From NCBI GenBank assembly GCA_007126835.1, contig SLAO01000030.1, forward strand, positions 1 to 15,632: DNA of 15,632 nt. Reading direction: 5' to 3'. The DNA comes from Nitriliruptorales bacterium (GTDB lineage: Bacteria; Actinomycetota; Nitriliruptoria; Euzebyales; Egibacteraceae). Position numbers and translations under genes: made by a program. A model generated the notes under the pieces. It was not told where the DNA came from, ran no database searches, and worked only from the letters and a program-made list of their open reading frames with translations. This document shows positions 6,055-13,028 of this stretch, piece by piece. Position 1 is the stretch's first letter. Each line of letters begins with the position of its first letter.

Positions 6055-6852
6055 ATGTATGTACGACGTCTCATCCTCCTCTTCGCGGCTTTGGCCCTGC
6101 TGGTCGCCGCGTGCGGCGACGATGGCGAAGGCGCGATCGAGGAGGACGTGGATCCTGAAGACCCCGGGGCCGAGGAAGACCTCGAAGACCTCGAGGACCT
6201 CGACGAGGAAGACCTTGAGGACCTGGGTATGGAGCAGCCTGAGCCCGAGGACCCAGTTGACCTGCCGGACGGCCTCGCGGCCATCGTCGACGACCGCGAG
6301 ATCACCACGGACACCGTGGAGGAGCGCTACGAAAGCGTCACCAGCGTCCCCGAGGTGGAAGAGCAGCTCGAAGGCGAGCAGGGCGAGATGGTCTCAGAGC
6401 AGCTTCGCGCCCAGATCCTGACCCGGTTGATCCTCGACCGGATCGTCACGCTGGGCGCGGACGACCTTGGGGTTGAGGCCTCCGACGAGGACATCGCCGA
6501 GCGCGAAGCCGAGGAGGCCGAGGCCGCCGGCGGCGAGGAGGCGTTCGAGGAGGAGCTCGCTGCACAGGGCATCTCGCCCGAGCAGCTCGAGGAGGAGCTG
6601 CGCACGATCGTGCTCCTCGATGAGATCGAGGAGGAGCTCACCGCTGGTATGGACGAGGAGGACTTCGAGGCCGATGAGGAGATGGGCCTGTCGCAGGCCG
6701 ACATGGCCGTCCAGGAGTGGCTGTTCGAGCAGCTCGAGGCCCGCGAAGTTGAGGTTGACGAGGAGTACGGGCTCTGGGACGCCCAAAGCGCCCAGGTGGT
6801 GCCGGAGGGCGGCATGCAGCAGCCCGAGGGCATGCCGGCCCCGGAGGGATAA
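6055..6852 (+). CDS. Highly acidic lipoprotein with SurA-N-like domain
   Basis: The 265-residue secreted lipoprotein has RR at residues 4-5, a hydrophobic core at 6-17 and a lipobox LVAAC with Cys20 as the lipidated residue. Residues 21-68 are an almost pure Asp/Glu tract with repeated EDLEDL. From about 73 (LAAIVDDREITTDTVEERYE) to about 200 it resembles the N-terminal chaperone domain of SurA/PrsA-type foldases (V-D-x-x-x-I-T...V...). No parvulin peptidyl-prolyl isomerase domain follows; the tail is Glu-, Met-, Pro- and Gly-rich. A role as an extracellular chaperone-like protein is inference. The start ATG 6055 is supported by GGAAGAG at 6040-6046 and by the signal peptide. The extreme acidity may reflect salt adaptation or metal binding. 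Confidence 0.8.
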   Translation: MYVRRLILLFAALALLVAACGDDGEGAIEEDVDPEDPGAEEDLEDLEDLDEEDLEDLGMEQPEPEDPVDLPDGLAAIVDDREITTDTVEERYESVTSVPEVEEQLEGEQGEMVSEQLRAQILTRLILDRIVTLGADDLGVEASDEDIAEREAEEAEAAGGEEAFEEELAAQGISPEQLEEELRTIVLLDEIEEELTAGMDEEDFEADEEMGLSQADMAVQEWLFEQLEAREVEVDEEYGLWDAQSAQVVPEGGMQQPEGMPAPEG

Positions 6853-6897
6853 TCGCACGCCTACGACGAGTGGCACCCACCAGCGGCTGGAGATGAG

Positions 6898-7158
6898 ATG
6901 GAAAGCCTCATCGTGGCGGCCAGCCTTGGTGGGGTGCTGCTAGCCGTGTGGCTGGCTGCCACTCGCCGGGAGCTCCGCCGCGGGAGCGCTCCCGACGCTG
7001 AGTGGGGCAACGTCACCGACGCGCCGAGGCTTTGGACGTCAGCCGCACGTTGCCCAGGATGCTCCGCATCCGGCGGCGTGCTCTCGAAGGCCGGCGAGAC
7101 CCTCTGGTTCGACTGCCTGGCCTGCGGACAGCGGCACCGCCGAGAGACCAAGGCGTAG
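6898..7158 (+). CDS. Small membrane-anchored zinc-ribbon protein, function unknown
   Basis: The 86 residues have one hydrophobic helix at about 3-21 (LIVAASLGGVLLAVWLAA) followed by Arg-rich residues, so the C-terminal part should be cytoplasmic. Cys52-x2-Cys55 and Cys73-x2-Cys76 (CPGC...CLAC) form a zinc-ribbon pair, with GETLWFDCLACG typical of rubredoxin-like ribbons. The start ATG 6898 has GGAG at 6889-6892. It lies 45 bases after the acidic lipoprotein gene and may share its transcript. I do not recognise a named family. Confidence 0.7.
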   Translation: MESLIVAASLGGVLLAVWLAATRRELRRGSAPDAEWGNVTDAPRLWTSAARCPGCSASGGVLSKAGETLWFDCLACGQRHRRETKA

Positions 7159-7164
7159 CCACCT

Positions 7165-7221
7165 CGCCGGCGCCGGGCCGTCTCGCCGGCGCCGGGCCAT
7201 GCCGCCGGCGTCAGGCCATGT
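7165..7221 (+). repeat. 19-bp tandem repeat, three copies
   Basis: Units lie at 7165-7183, 7184-7202 and 7203-7221 with the core CGCCGGCGCCGGGCC (third copy CGCCGGCGTCAGGCC). The core contains the palindromes GCCGGC and GGCGCC. It sits just after the stop of the zinc-ribbon gene, between convergent genes. Confidence 0.85.
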
Positions 7222-7224
7222 TGC

Positions 7225-7249
7225 GCGGGGCCTCGGGGCCCATCCCCGC
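7225..7249. terminator. GC-rich hairpin between convergent genes
   Basis: GCGGGG at 7225-7230 pairs with CCCCGC at 7244-7249. An alternative inner pairing is GGGCC 7228-7232 with GGCCC 7237-7241. It lies 2 bases beyond the gpmA stop and 67 beyond the zinc-ribbon gene stop. There is no T tract, so a role in termination is tentative. Confidence 0.3.
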
Positions 7250-7250
7250 C

Positions 7251-7865
7251 TCAGCCCTCGAGGATGCGCTTGTCGACCGGCTCGCCGTCCTGCATCTCGT
7301 AGAGCATGGGCACGCCGGTGGGGATCTCGAGTCGAGTGATGTCCTCGTCGGAGATCTGATCGAGGCGCTTGACGATCGCCCGCAGCGAGTTGCCGTGGGC
7401 GGACACGAGCACGACGTCATGCTTGCGAGTCGCCGGAAGGATCTCCGCTTCGAAGTAGGGGAGGGCGCGGGCGGTCGTGTCCTTGAGGCTCTCGCCTCCG
7501 GGCGGCGGGACGTCGTAGCTGCGCCGCCAGATGTGCACCTGCTCCTCGCCGAACTCTTCAGCTGTCTGGGCCTTGTTCCGGCCGGTCAACGCCCCGTAGA
7601 AGCGCTCGTTCAGCTCCCATGCCTGAGTCTGCTCGAGGTCGCCCTGGCCGAGGGCCTCGAGCACGATCCGGCCCGTGTCGATGGCCCGGATCAGCGTGGA
7701 GGTGTACGCACGATCGACCACGATTCCCTCGGCGGCGAGGCGCTCGCCACCCTCTCGGGCTTCCTGCTGCCCCTTGTCGGACAACGGCACGTCCACCCAG
7801 CCGGTGAAGCGGTTCTCGGCGTTCCACTGGGACTGGCCGTGGCGAACCAGGATGAGCGTGCTCAC
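7251..7865 (-). CDS. gpmA: 2,3-bisphosphoglycerate-dependent phosphoglycerate mutase
   Basis: The 204-residue cytosolic enzyme interconverts 3- and 2-phosphoglycerate in glycolysis and gluconeogenesis. The phosphohistidine motif is LVRHGQSQWN with His9. ENRFTGWVDVPLS (17-29), Glu87 in the motif WELNERFYGALTG (83-95), and the second catalytic His156 in VSAHGNSLRA are all present, as is the IPTGVPMLYE C-terminal segment. It is shorter than the usual ~247-residue dPGM and lacks part of the C-terminal region, but all catalytic residues are kept; short forms of this length are known. The start is GTG 7865, chosen because AAGGAGGAGG (7880-7871 on the minus strand) is 5 bases away and because the protein starts there in the family. 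The frame stays open upstream, but that part is a shadow of the DUF411 gene. Confidence 0.93.
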   Translation of the reverse strand: MSTLILVRHGQSQWNAENRFTGWVDVPLSDKGQQEAREGGERLAAEGIVVDRAYTSTLIRAIDTGRIVLEALGQGDLEQTQAWELNERFYGALTGRNKAQTAEEFGEEQVHIWRRSYDVPPPGGESLKDTTARALPYFEAEILPATRKHDVVLVSAHGNSLRAIVKRLDQISDEDITRLEIPTGVPMLYEMQDGEPVDKRILEG

Positions 7866-7929
7866 AGTGTCCTCCTCCTTGGGGCTTTCGTGTCGGACGC
7901 TACCAAGCGCGGGCGGTTTGCCGCGAAGG

Positions 7930-8418
7930 TCAGCGCGTTTCGAACGTGCCGGTGACCTCGCCTCCCGTGAATGCCTGGATGTCCCACGGCTCGTCCTTGC
8001 TGCCTCCCATGCCTGGTGAGCCGGCGGGCATGCCCGCCAGGCCGATGCCGTCGCTGTCGGGACGCTCAGCGAGGAGGCGCTCGATGGACGCGGCCGGGAC
8101 GTGGCCCTCAACCGCGTAGCCATCGACGACCGTGGTGTGGCAGGACTCCAACTCGGCGGGGACACCCTCAGCGTCCTTGACCGAGCGGATGTCATCGACG
8201 GTGACGAACTCGACCTCGAAGCCAGATGCCTCGAGATGCGCAGCGTGCCTGGCGCAGCAGTCACACGTCGGGGTCTTGTAGACGACCGCGGTCACGGCCT
8301 CGTCGACCTCTGGTTCGCGGTCGGTTGCGGTCATGGCGTCGTCGGTCCCGCTGCAGGCTCCGATAAGGAGTGCGACAGCGGTGGTCAAGGCGGCAAGGCC
8401 GGCGCGGCGGCGTGGCAC
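7930..8418 (-). CDS. DUF411 metal-binding lipoprotein
   Basis: The 162 residues start with RRR, a hydrophobic segment and a lipobox LIGAC with Cys22 as the lipidated residue. The DUF411 core follows: VYKTPTCDCC (46-55) with Cys52, Cys54 and Cys55, then SCHTTVVDGYAVEGHVP (92-108), and the Gly/Met-rich LAGMPAGSPGMGG with EPWDIQAF near the end. DUF411 proteins are small copper- or metal-associated proteins, often near copper-resistance genes; function is not settled. The start GTG 8418 has GGAG at 8429-8426, and it places the signal peptide at the N-terminus. The gene is 64 bases upstream of gpmA on the same strand. Confidence 0.88.
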   Translation of the reverse strand: MPRRRAGLAALTTAVALLIGACSGTDDAMTATDREPEVDEAVTAVVYKTPTCDCCARHAAHLEASGFEVEFVTVDDIRSVKDAEGVPAELESCHTTVVDGYAVEGHVPAASIERLLAERPDSDGIGLAGMPAGSPGMGGSKDEPWDIQAFTGGEVTGTFETR

Positions 8419-8650
8419 GTGATCACTCCAAGTCGTGGCATCAGGCGAACAGCGGGCTGGCGTGCGGCAGCCCGAGCGGACACACCAAGCATCGACCTCC
8501 CCGGTCCTGCTGTGCAGGGACGAGGGTCCCGGCCGTCGGGGACGGTCGGCGCTGGCCGCCATCAGGCCTCGTCGCCGGCGCGTGCCATTGGTGCGTGGTT
8601 ATGCGGCTATCCGGCGCTGGACTGCCAGTGGGAGCGCCGAGCCCGCCCGC

Positions 8651-8680
8651 TTTCCACCCGACGGCTGGAGCCGGTAGAGT
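8651..8680 (+). promoter_or_regulatory. Promoter of the HAD gene, leaderless type
   Basis: TTTCCA at 8651-8656 (4 of 6 against TTGACA) and TAGAGT at 8675-8680 are separated by 18 bases. TAGAGT ends 8 bases before ATG 8689, so the transcript would start at or within a base or two of the start codon. No ribosome site is seen in that interval. Apart from this, the gap 8419-8688 holds nothing I can support. Confidence 0.55.
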
Positions 8681-8688
8681 GGCTCGCT

Positions 8689-9381
8689 ATGCCATCTCCT
8701 ATCCCGCCCTTTGCCGCCGGCGCCGTGGTCTTCGACCTCGATGGCGTCCTCGTCGACACCGAGGGGCTCTGGGCCCGGGCAGAACAGCAGGTCACCGTCG
8801 ACCTCGGGGGGCTGTGGGGCCCCGAGGTCCAGCGCGCGATGATCGGCCGCGGACCAGCGGATGCCGCGGCGGTACTAGCGCGCCACGTGGGCCATCCCGA
8901 CCCCGTCGAGGTCGAAGCTCGCCTGCTCGAGGCTGCGCTGGCGCAGTTCGCGGGCAACGTCAGCGCCCGCGCTGGGGCGACGTCGCTGGTCCACGAACTT
9001 GCGCGCCGCGTGCCGCTCGCGGTGGCGACGAACTCGCGGCGCGAGCTCGCCGAGCAATCGCTGGCGGCTGCGGGGTTCGCGGGGACGTTCACCGCGGTCA
9101 TCACCGCTGATGAGGTGCCCGCGGCCAAACCCGATCCGGCGCCCTACGTGACAGCCTGCGCCGCGCTCGGTGTGGAACCCGCGCGGACCGTCGCGTTCGA
9201 GGATTCGCCTGTGGGCGCCCGCTCGGCCCGGGCTGCGGGCTGTTGGGTGGTCGGGTGCCCCATGGGCGACCACGGCGATCTCGAGGCCGCGCATGTCGTG
9301 GTCGACGACCTCGCCGCGATCGACGTGGACGCGCTGCTGGCGGGCTCGCCGCGCACGGCGCTGTCGCAGCGGGGCCAATAG
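8689..9381 (+). CDS. HAD-superfamily hydrolase (beta-phosphoglucomutase/phosphoglycolate phosphatase-like)
   Basis: The 230 residues carry all four HAD motifs. Motif I is VVFDLDGVLVDTE, with nucleophile Asp16 and Asp18. Motif II is LAVATNSRRE (about 106-115). Motif III lysine is in PAAKPDPAPY (about 144-153). Motif IV is VAFEDSPVGARSARAAG (about 165-181). A small alpha-helical cap lies between motifs I and II, which places it in subfamily IA. Substrate cannot be read from sequence; relatives act on sugar phosphates or phosphoglycolate. The start ATG 8689 is set by the distance to the FDLDG motif and by the promoter at 8675-8680. It is convergent with the TetR gene, 25 bases between stops. Confidence 0.9.
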   Translation: MPSPIPPFAAGAVVFDLDGVLVDTEGLWARAEQQVTVDLGGLWGPEVQRAMIGRGPADAAAVLARHVGHPDPVEVEARLLEAALAQFAGNVSARAGATSLVHELARRVPLAVATNSRRELAEQSLAAAGFAGTFTAVITADEVPAAKPDPAPYVTACAALGVEPARTVAFEDSPVGARSARAAGCWVVGCPMGDHGDLEAAHVVVDDLAAIDVDALLAGSPRTALSQRGQ

Positions 9382-9406
9382 GAAACCCTTCGCCACGTGC
9401 GCCCGC

Positions 9407-10027
9407 TCAGCCGACGTGGGGTTGGGGGTCCGAGGGCAACCGCGCCAGGCCGAGGTAGCACAGCGCCGTGATATGCGCGGCGACCTCCTCCTTCTTGGGG
9501 CTTCGAACCTCGGCCCACCAGGCGCCGACGTGCACGATCATCCCCACCAGCGCGTGGGCGTACAGCGGCGCCGACTCGACCGGGATGTCGGACTTGCGGA
9601 AGAACCCGGCCAGCACCTCCTCCGCCTTGGCCGCGACGTCGCTGAGCAAGCCAGCCATGCTCCCGCCCGACACCCCGGATGACCCCGACGGCGAGTCCCT
9701 CGTCAGCACCCTGAACCCGTCCGGGTCCTCCTCGATGTAGTCGAGAAAGGCCATCGCGCTCGAGTGCACCTGCTGGCGCGCGCCGATGTCGGGTCCCAGG
9801 CGGGAGGCGATCATGTCGAGCAGTCGTGCCGACTCCCGGTCGACCACGACGGCGTAGATGCCCTCCTTGCCGCCGAAGTGCTCGTAGATGACCGGCTTGG
9901 AGACCTTCGCGCGCGCCGCGATCTCCTCGATGGAGGCGCCGTCGTAGCCGAACTCGGCGAACACCTCTTTGGCCACTCCGACGAGTTGGGTGCGGCGTTC
10001 GCTGGCGGTCATTCGACGTTCGCGCAT
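9407..10027 (-). CDS. TetR-family transcriptional regulator
   Basis: The 206 residues have an N-terminal helix-turn-helix at about 10-55. RRTQLVGVAKEVFAEFGYDG and ASIEEIAARAKVSKPVIYEH, followed by FGGKEGIYA, are the classic TetR DNA-binding region. The remainder is a helical ligand-binding and dimerisation domain resembling the TetR_C group of actinobacterial regulators (VLTRDSPSG, ALVGMIVHVGAWW). Target genes and ligand are unknown. ATG 10027 is preferred over GTG 10036 and ATG 10012 because a -10 box lies 7 bases before it. The short-chain dehydrogenase gene is upstream on the same strand with a 266-base gap. Confidence 0.9.
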   Translation of the reverse strand: MRERRMTASERRTQLVGVAKEVFAEFGYDGASIEEIAARAKVSKPVIYEHFGGKEGIYAVVVDRESARLLDMIASRLGPDIGARQQVHSSAMAFLDYIEEDPDGFRVLTRDSPSGSSGVSGGSMAGLLSDVAAKAEEVLAGFFRKSDIPVESAPLYAHALVGMIVHVGAWWAEVRSPKKEEVAAHITALCYLGLARLPSDPQPHVG

Positions 10028-10034
10028 TGGTCGC

Positions 10035-10040
10035 ACCCTA
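10035..10040 (-). promoter_or_regulatory. -10 box for leaderless TetR-gene transcript
   Basis: On the minus strand TAGGGT (10040-10035) is followed by GCGACCA and then ATG 10027. This matches the TANNNT plus about 7 bases geometry of leaderless actinobacterial transcripts. No clear -35 was seen and no Shine-Dalgarno sequence precedes the ATG. Confidence 0.5.
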
Positions 10041-10135
10041 CCGCCGCAGCCCGGTGTGCACCGGAGACCCGGTGGGGCGGGCGCTCGCTTACCCGGTCAG
10101 AATGAACGCTCGGCTGACGGAAGGTCGGGGGCCTC

Positions 10136-10186
10136 GCACGAGGTTGCGTTTTCGACGTCTCACGCGTCCCAATCGCAACCTCGTGC
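10136..10186. repeat. 13-bp perfect inverted repeat
   Basis: GCACGAGGTTGCG (10136-10148) and its exact complement CGCAACCTCGTGC (10174-10186) are separated by 25 bases. It lies in the gap after the short-chain dehydrogenase gene and about 96 bases upstream of the TetR -10 box. It could be a regulator-binding pair, an RNA stem-loop or an old mobile-element remnant. No T tract follows. An AT-rich patch with the near-palindrome ATGATATGTCAT lies beside it at 10198-10209. Confidence 0.8.
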
Positions 10187-10293
10187 GCAGGATCGCGATG
10201 ATATGTCATAGGTTATCCGGTTTTCCGTCACCGCCAGGTCGAGCTACAGCACGCCAGATCGACCGCAGCACGACCGGACGCGAACCATCCGGC

Positions 10294-11022
10294 TCAAGCG
10301 TGGCGGACGTCCGTCACCGCACCATTGGGGAGGTTGTCCAGCATCCCCCAGATGGTCTTGGCTGCCTCGGAGGGGTCGGCCAACCCCCCGGACTCGAACA
10401 GCTCGACGAACTTGTCCTTGCGTGGGAAGTCCTCGACCGAGGTGTTGCGGATCGTCTCCTGCATGGGGGTGGCCACGACGCCAGGGCCGATGGCCACGAC
10501 CCGCACCCGGCTGCCGCGGGCTTCGCGCTCCTGCGCGGCGGCATCCACCCACGCATCGACCGCCGCCTTGCCGGCCGAGTAGCTCGACCATCCGGCGTAG
10601 GGCCGCTTGGCGGCGCCGCTGGTGAGCATCACGATGTCGGCGCGTCCGTCGAACCCCGACTCGTCGATCGCGCGCAGGAAGAAGTGGCCGAGCACCTGCG
10701 GCGCCGCGCTGTTCAACAGCACGTTGGTGGTGTACAAGCCGTCGTCGACCTCGCCGGCGAAGCCGATGGGCTGCAGCATCCCGGCGCTGTGGACGAACAG
10801 GGCCCTGCTTCCGTCGAACGAGTCGAGCCGGGCGCGAAAGTGCGCCCCCACAGCCGACCACGACCCTGGGTCGGACAGATCGGCGGGCACGTGCTCGGCG
10901 CCCACGGTGCCACCGGAGCGGGAGATGTCGACGATGTGGGCGTCGGGGAACGGGACCGTGGCGGCCAAGGCCGCGCCGATGCCCGAGGACGCACCGGAGA
11001 TCCAAGCGATGGTGTCGGTCAC
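10294..11022 (-). CDS. Short-chain dehydrogenase/reductase (SDR)
   Basis: The 242-residue Rossmann-fold oxidoreductase has the NAD(P)-binding motif GASSGIG at 10-16. NAG is replaced by HSAG at 78-81. The catalytic residues are Ser135 (LTSGAA), Tyr148 and Lys152 (YSAGK). PGVVATPMQ (about 178-188) follows the active site as in classical SDRs. The arrangement resembles the bacterial sepiapterin-reductase-like group, but the substrate is unknown. The start GTG 11022 is supported by AAGGAG (11037-11032) with 9-base spacing. It is divergent from the exonuclease gene, 82 bases apart. Confidence 0.9.
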   Translation of the reverse strand: MTDTIAWISGASSGIGAALAATVPFPDAHIVDISRSGGTVGAEHVPADLSDPGSWSAVGAHFRARLDSFDGSRALFVHSAGMLQPIGFAGEVDDGLYTTNVLLNSAAPQVLGHFFLRAIDESGFDGRADIVMLTSGAAKRPYAGWSSYSAGKAAVDAWVDAAAQEREARGSRVRVVAIGPGVVATPMQETIRNTSVEDFPRKDKFVELFESGGLADPSEAAKTIWGMLDNLPNGAVTDVRHA

Positions 11023-11089
11023 GGCGGAAGGCTCCTTGTCTCGCGGATCGCCGGCGCCTTCGGAGTGCAGCGCCGACCGATGCGACCAT

Positions 11090-11095
11090 TATCCT
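11090..11095 (+). promoter_or_regulatory. -10 box of the exonuclease gene cluster
   Basis: TATCCT fits TANNNT and ends 9 bases before ATG 11105, with no ribosome site between. This suggests a leaderless or nearly leaderless transcript. No good -35 was found. Confidence 0.45.
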
Positions 11096-11104
11096 GCACT
11101 CACC

Positions 11105-12019
11105 ATGACCTATCGGCTGCTGCTCGACACGTCAAGCTTGATGTACCGCGCCTTCTTCGCGCTTCCCACGTCGATCACCGATGAGGACGGTCGTCCGGTC
11201 AACGCTGTGCGCGGCTACCTCGACATGGTCAGTCGGTTGCTGACCACCCGAGGGCCCGACGAGCTGTGGCACGTCCTCGACGACGACTGGCGGCCACAGC
11301 CGCGGGTGGATGCATGGCCCGGCTATAAGGCCGATCGTCCCACCGAGCCCGAGGAGCTGTCCCACCAGTTCGAGCTGTTGGCAACGCTGCTGTCGCTGGC
11401 AGGGGAGACCGTGATCAGCGCGCCGGGCTGGGAGGCCGACGACGCGATCGGCGTGCTGTGTGCTCGCGCCAAGGCCGGTGAGGTCGTCGACATCGTCACC
11501 GGGGACCGCGACCTGCTCCAGCTCGTAACGGACGGGACCGCTGACCGGGCCGCTGTGCGGGTGCTGTTCACCGTAAAGGGAGTGTCGGAGCTGACCGAGT
11601 TCGACGAAGCGGCCGTGGCTGACGCATACGGTGTGCCCGCGGCGCGGTACGTGGACTACGCGATCCTGCGTGGCGACCCCTCGGATGGCCTGCCCGGCAT
11701 CGCCGGGGTCGGCCAGAAGACCGCCAGGGAGCTCGTGGCCCGCTACCCCGATCTCGCCTCGCTTGTGGACGATGCGGGCTCGCTGACCCCGAGGCTGGGA
11801 CAGCGCCTGGCGGCGGCCGGCGACTACCTCGCCGCGATGCGCGAGGTGGTGCCAGTGCGCTGCGACGTCGCCGTCACCACCCACGAGTCCGCCGAGGACG
11901 GCGTCGCGTTGGACCGGCTCGCTGCGGCCCGCAACGTCGACGGTCCCGTCGGTCGCCTGCGGGCCGCGCGTGCCGACGCCGCGACGACGTCCGGTTCTGG
12001 GTCGGGCGGGGGACCGTGA
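11105..12019 (+). CDS. Stand-alone 5'-3' exonuclease (DNA polymerase I N-terminal/flap nuclease domain)
   Basis: The 304 residues match the 5'-nuclease domain of DNA polymerase I without any polymerase domain. Metal-binding acidic residues are visible: Asp8 (LLLDTSSLMYRAFFA), Asp60 (HVLDDD), Glu110, Asp112 and Asp113 (WEADDAIG), Asp134 and Asp136 (TGDRDLLQL), and Asp191 and Asp194 (GDPSDGLPGIAGVGQKTA, also the helix-hairpin-helix/H3TH motif). The arch motif GYKADRP is at 73-79. It trims 5' flaps or RNA primers in replication and repair. Stand-alone forms of this nuclease are common in actinobacteria. The C-terminal 15 residues are a Gly/Ser tail. Its stop overlaps the GTG of the next gene. 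Confidence 0.92.
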   Translation: MTYRLLLDTSSLMYRAFFALPTSITDEDGRPVNAVRGYLDMVSRLLTTRGPDELWHVLDDDWRPQPRVDAWPGYKADRPTEPEELSHQFELLATLLSLAGETVISAPGWEADDAIGVLCARAKAGEVVDIVTGDRDLLQLVTDGTADRAAVRVLFTVKGVSELTEFDEAAVADAYGVPAARYVDYAILRGDPSDGLPGIAGVGQKTARELVARYPDLASLVDDAGSLTPRLGQRLAAAGDYLAAMREVVPVRCDVAVTTHESAEDGVALDRLAAARNVDGPVGRLRAARADAATTSGSGSGGGP

Positions 12020-12531
12020 GCCGCTGGCTGGCGTTCGGCCTGCCCCTGGGCGTCGCCGCGGTCGCGCTCGTGGTCGTGCTCGTCGCCCGGGATCCCGAGC
12101 CGGACCTGGAGGTCCCGCCGCGGGACGCTGGTCAGGTCAGCGCCGACCTCGCGGGGATCCTCGACGGGCAGGTCGACGATGCCCTGCAGGCCCTGGCCGA
12201 TGACGGCTGGGACGCGGTGGCGTTGACGTTCGAGACCCCAGCCGCCAACCAGGGGGAAGCGCAGCGCGGCGGCCGGGCCCTTCTGGAGGCCTGGGACGCC
12301 GATATCGTCCTGGTTGCGGTGGCTGAGCCCGGAGATTTCGACAGCGAAGCCGAGGACCGGCGGCGTTTCTTCGGCGTGGAGGCCCCAAGCGCGTTCGACG
12401 TCCCGGGCGATCTGCGCGAGGACGTCACCGACCGGGTGGTCCCGCCATATGCGGCGGACAACGACTGGGTGGGAGCGTTCCGCGCCGGCGCCGAGCACCT
12501 GGCCCAGGAGCTGGAGCCGCGAGACCCGTGA
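12016..12531 (+). CDS. Membrane-anchored protein of unknown function
   Basis: The 171 residues have one N-terminal membrane helix at about 5-24 (LAFGLPLGVAAVALVVVLVA), preceded only by SRW, so the bulk is probably outside the membrane. The C-terminal region (ADIVLVAVAEPGDFDSEAED, then RRFFGV, and VPPYAADNDWVGAFRAGAEHL) faintly recalls the TPM-domain layout of a variable loop followed by I-x-P-x-[FY]...D...G...G. That is a weak resemblance and I do not assign it. The start GTG 12016 overlaps the exonuclease stop (GTGA). It shares a transcript with both neighbours. Confidence 0.7.
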   Translation: MSRWLAFGLPLGVAAVALVVVLVARDPEPDLEVPPRDAGQVSADLAGILDGQVDDALQALADDGWDAVALTFETPAANQGEAQRGGRALLEAWDADIVLVAVAEPGDFDSEAEDRRRFFGVEAPSAFDVPGDLREDVTDRVVPPYAADNDWVGAFRAGAEHLAQELEPRDP

Positions 12532-12968
12532 CCCTGGGCGAGCTTGCCGACCTGTGCCGCGAGGCCGCGCGCGATCTCGCTGGACGCGAGGCCCGTCCGC
12601 TGCCGGCGGCCGTGGTCCTGCCGGGCGAAGAGACGACCGAGATCGTCACACTGCCGGGCTTTCCCGCCGGCGACGACGCTCGCGCTGCGGCGCTGGCGGA
12701 CTTCGCCGAGCAGCGCATGCGCCCGCGCGGTGTGCCGTGCTACGGCTTTCTCGCCGAGGCCGAGCTGGCCGGCGGGGGTGACGTGCTGCTGGTCGCCTAC
12801 GGGGCCCGCGGCCAGGGCGCGCGGGTGACTGCCGCCCCGTTCGAGGACGGGGGGTTGGCCCCGTTCCTTGACGACGAGCCCGTCGCCCATGGGGCCTTGC
12901 CGTTCCTGGCGCCGCTGCAAGCGGCCGCTGATGCCGCCGGCCCGCCGGACGTGACCGCGGTGCGGTGA
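12528..12968 (+). CDS. Conserved-looking hypothetical protein
   Basis: The 146 residues begin on a GTGA overlap with the preceding stop, continuing the coupled cluster. I do not recognise the family. It has no signal peptide and no membrane helix. The N-terminal half is helical (LGELADLCREAARDLAGREA), followed by alternating strand-like segments (PAAVVLPGEETTEIVTLPGF, then DVLLVAYGARGQG) and an acidic C-terminal part. Codon use has the strong third-position G/C bias of the neighbours, which supports coding. Fixed linkage to an exonuclease and a membrane protein gives no clear function. Confidence 0.65.
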   Translation: MTLGELADLCREAARDLAGREARPLPAAVVLPGEETTEIVTLPGFPAGDDARAAALADFAEQRMRPRGVPCYGFLAEAELAGGGDVLLVAYGARGQGARVTAAPFEDGGLAPFLDDEPVAHGALPFLAPLQAAADAAGPPDVTAVR

Positions 12969-13012
12969 CTGCGCGGCTCAAAGAGGCGGCGCAAGCGGTG
13001 GGTGTCGTGGCG

Positions 13013-13028
13013 CTGACTGGCCGGTCAG
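13013..13028. terminator. Palindrome between convergent genes, possible bidirectional terminator
   Basis: CTGACTGGCCGGTCAG is palindromic apart from one T/G pair. It includes the stop codon of the J-domain gene (13025-13027) and lies 45 bases after the last gene of the plus-strand cluster. It lacks a T tract, so it is a weak candidate. Confidence 0.25.

Noticed and set aside
7002..7955. Plus-strand frame of 317 codons opposite gpmA
   Set aside because: gpmA has all catalytic residues and a strong ribosome site; the opposite frame is its mirror.
10136..10186. Insertion-sequence terminal repeats
   Set aside because: The arms enclose only 25 bases, there is no transposase frame or target duplication, so an insertion sequence cannot be supported.
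10027..11104. Plus-strand open frames over the SDR gene and upstream of the exonuclease
   Set aside because: They overlap the SDR gene, which has GASSGIG and YxxxK motifs. The exonuclease starts at ATG 11105, fixed by the family N-terminus.
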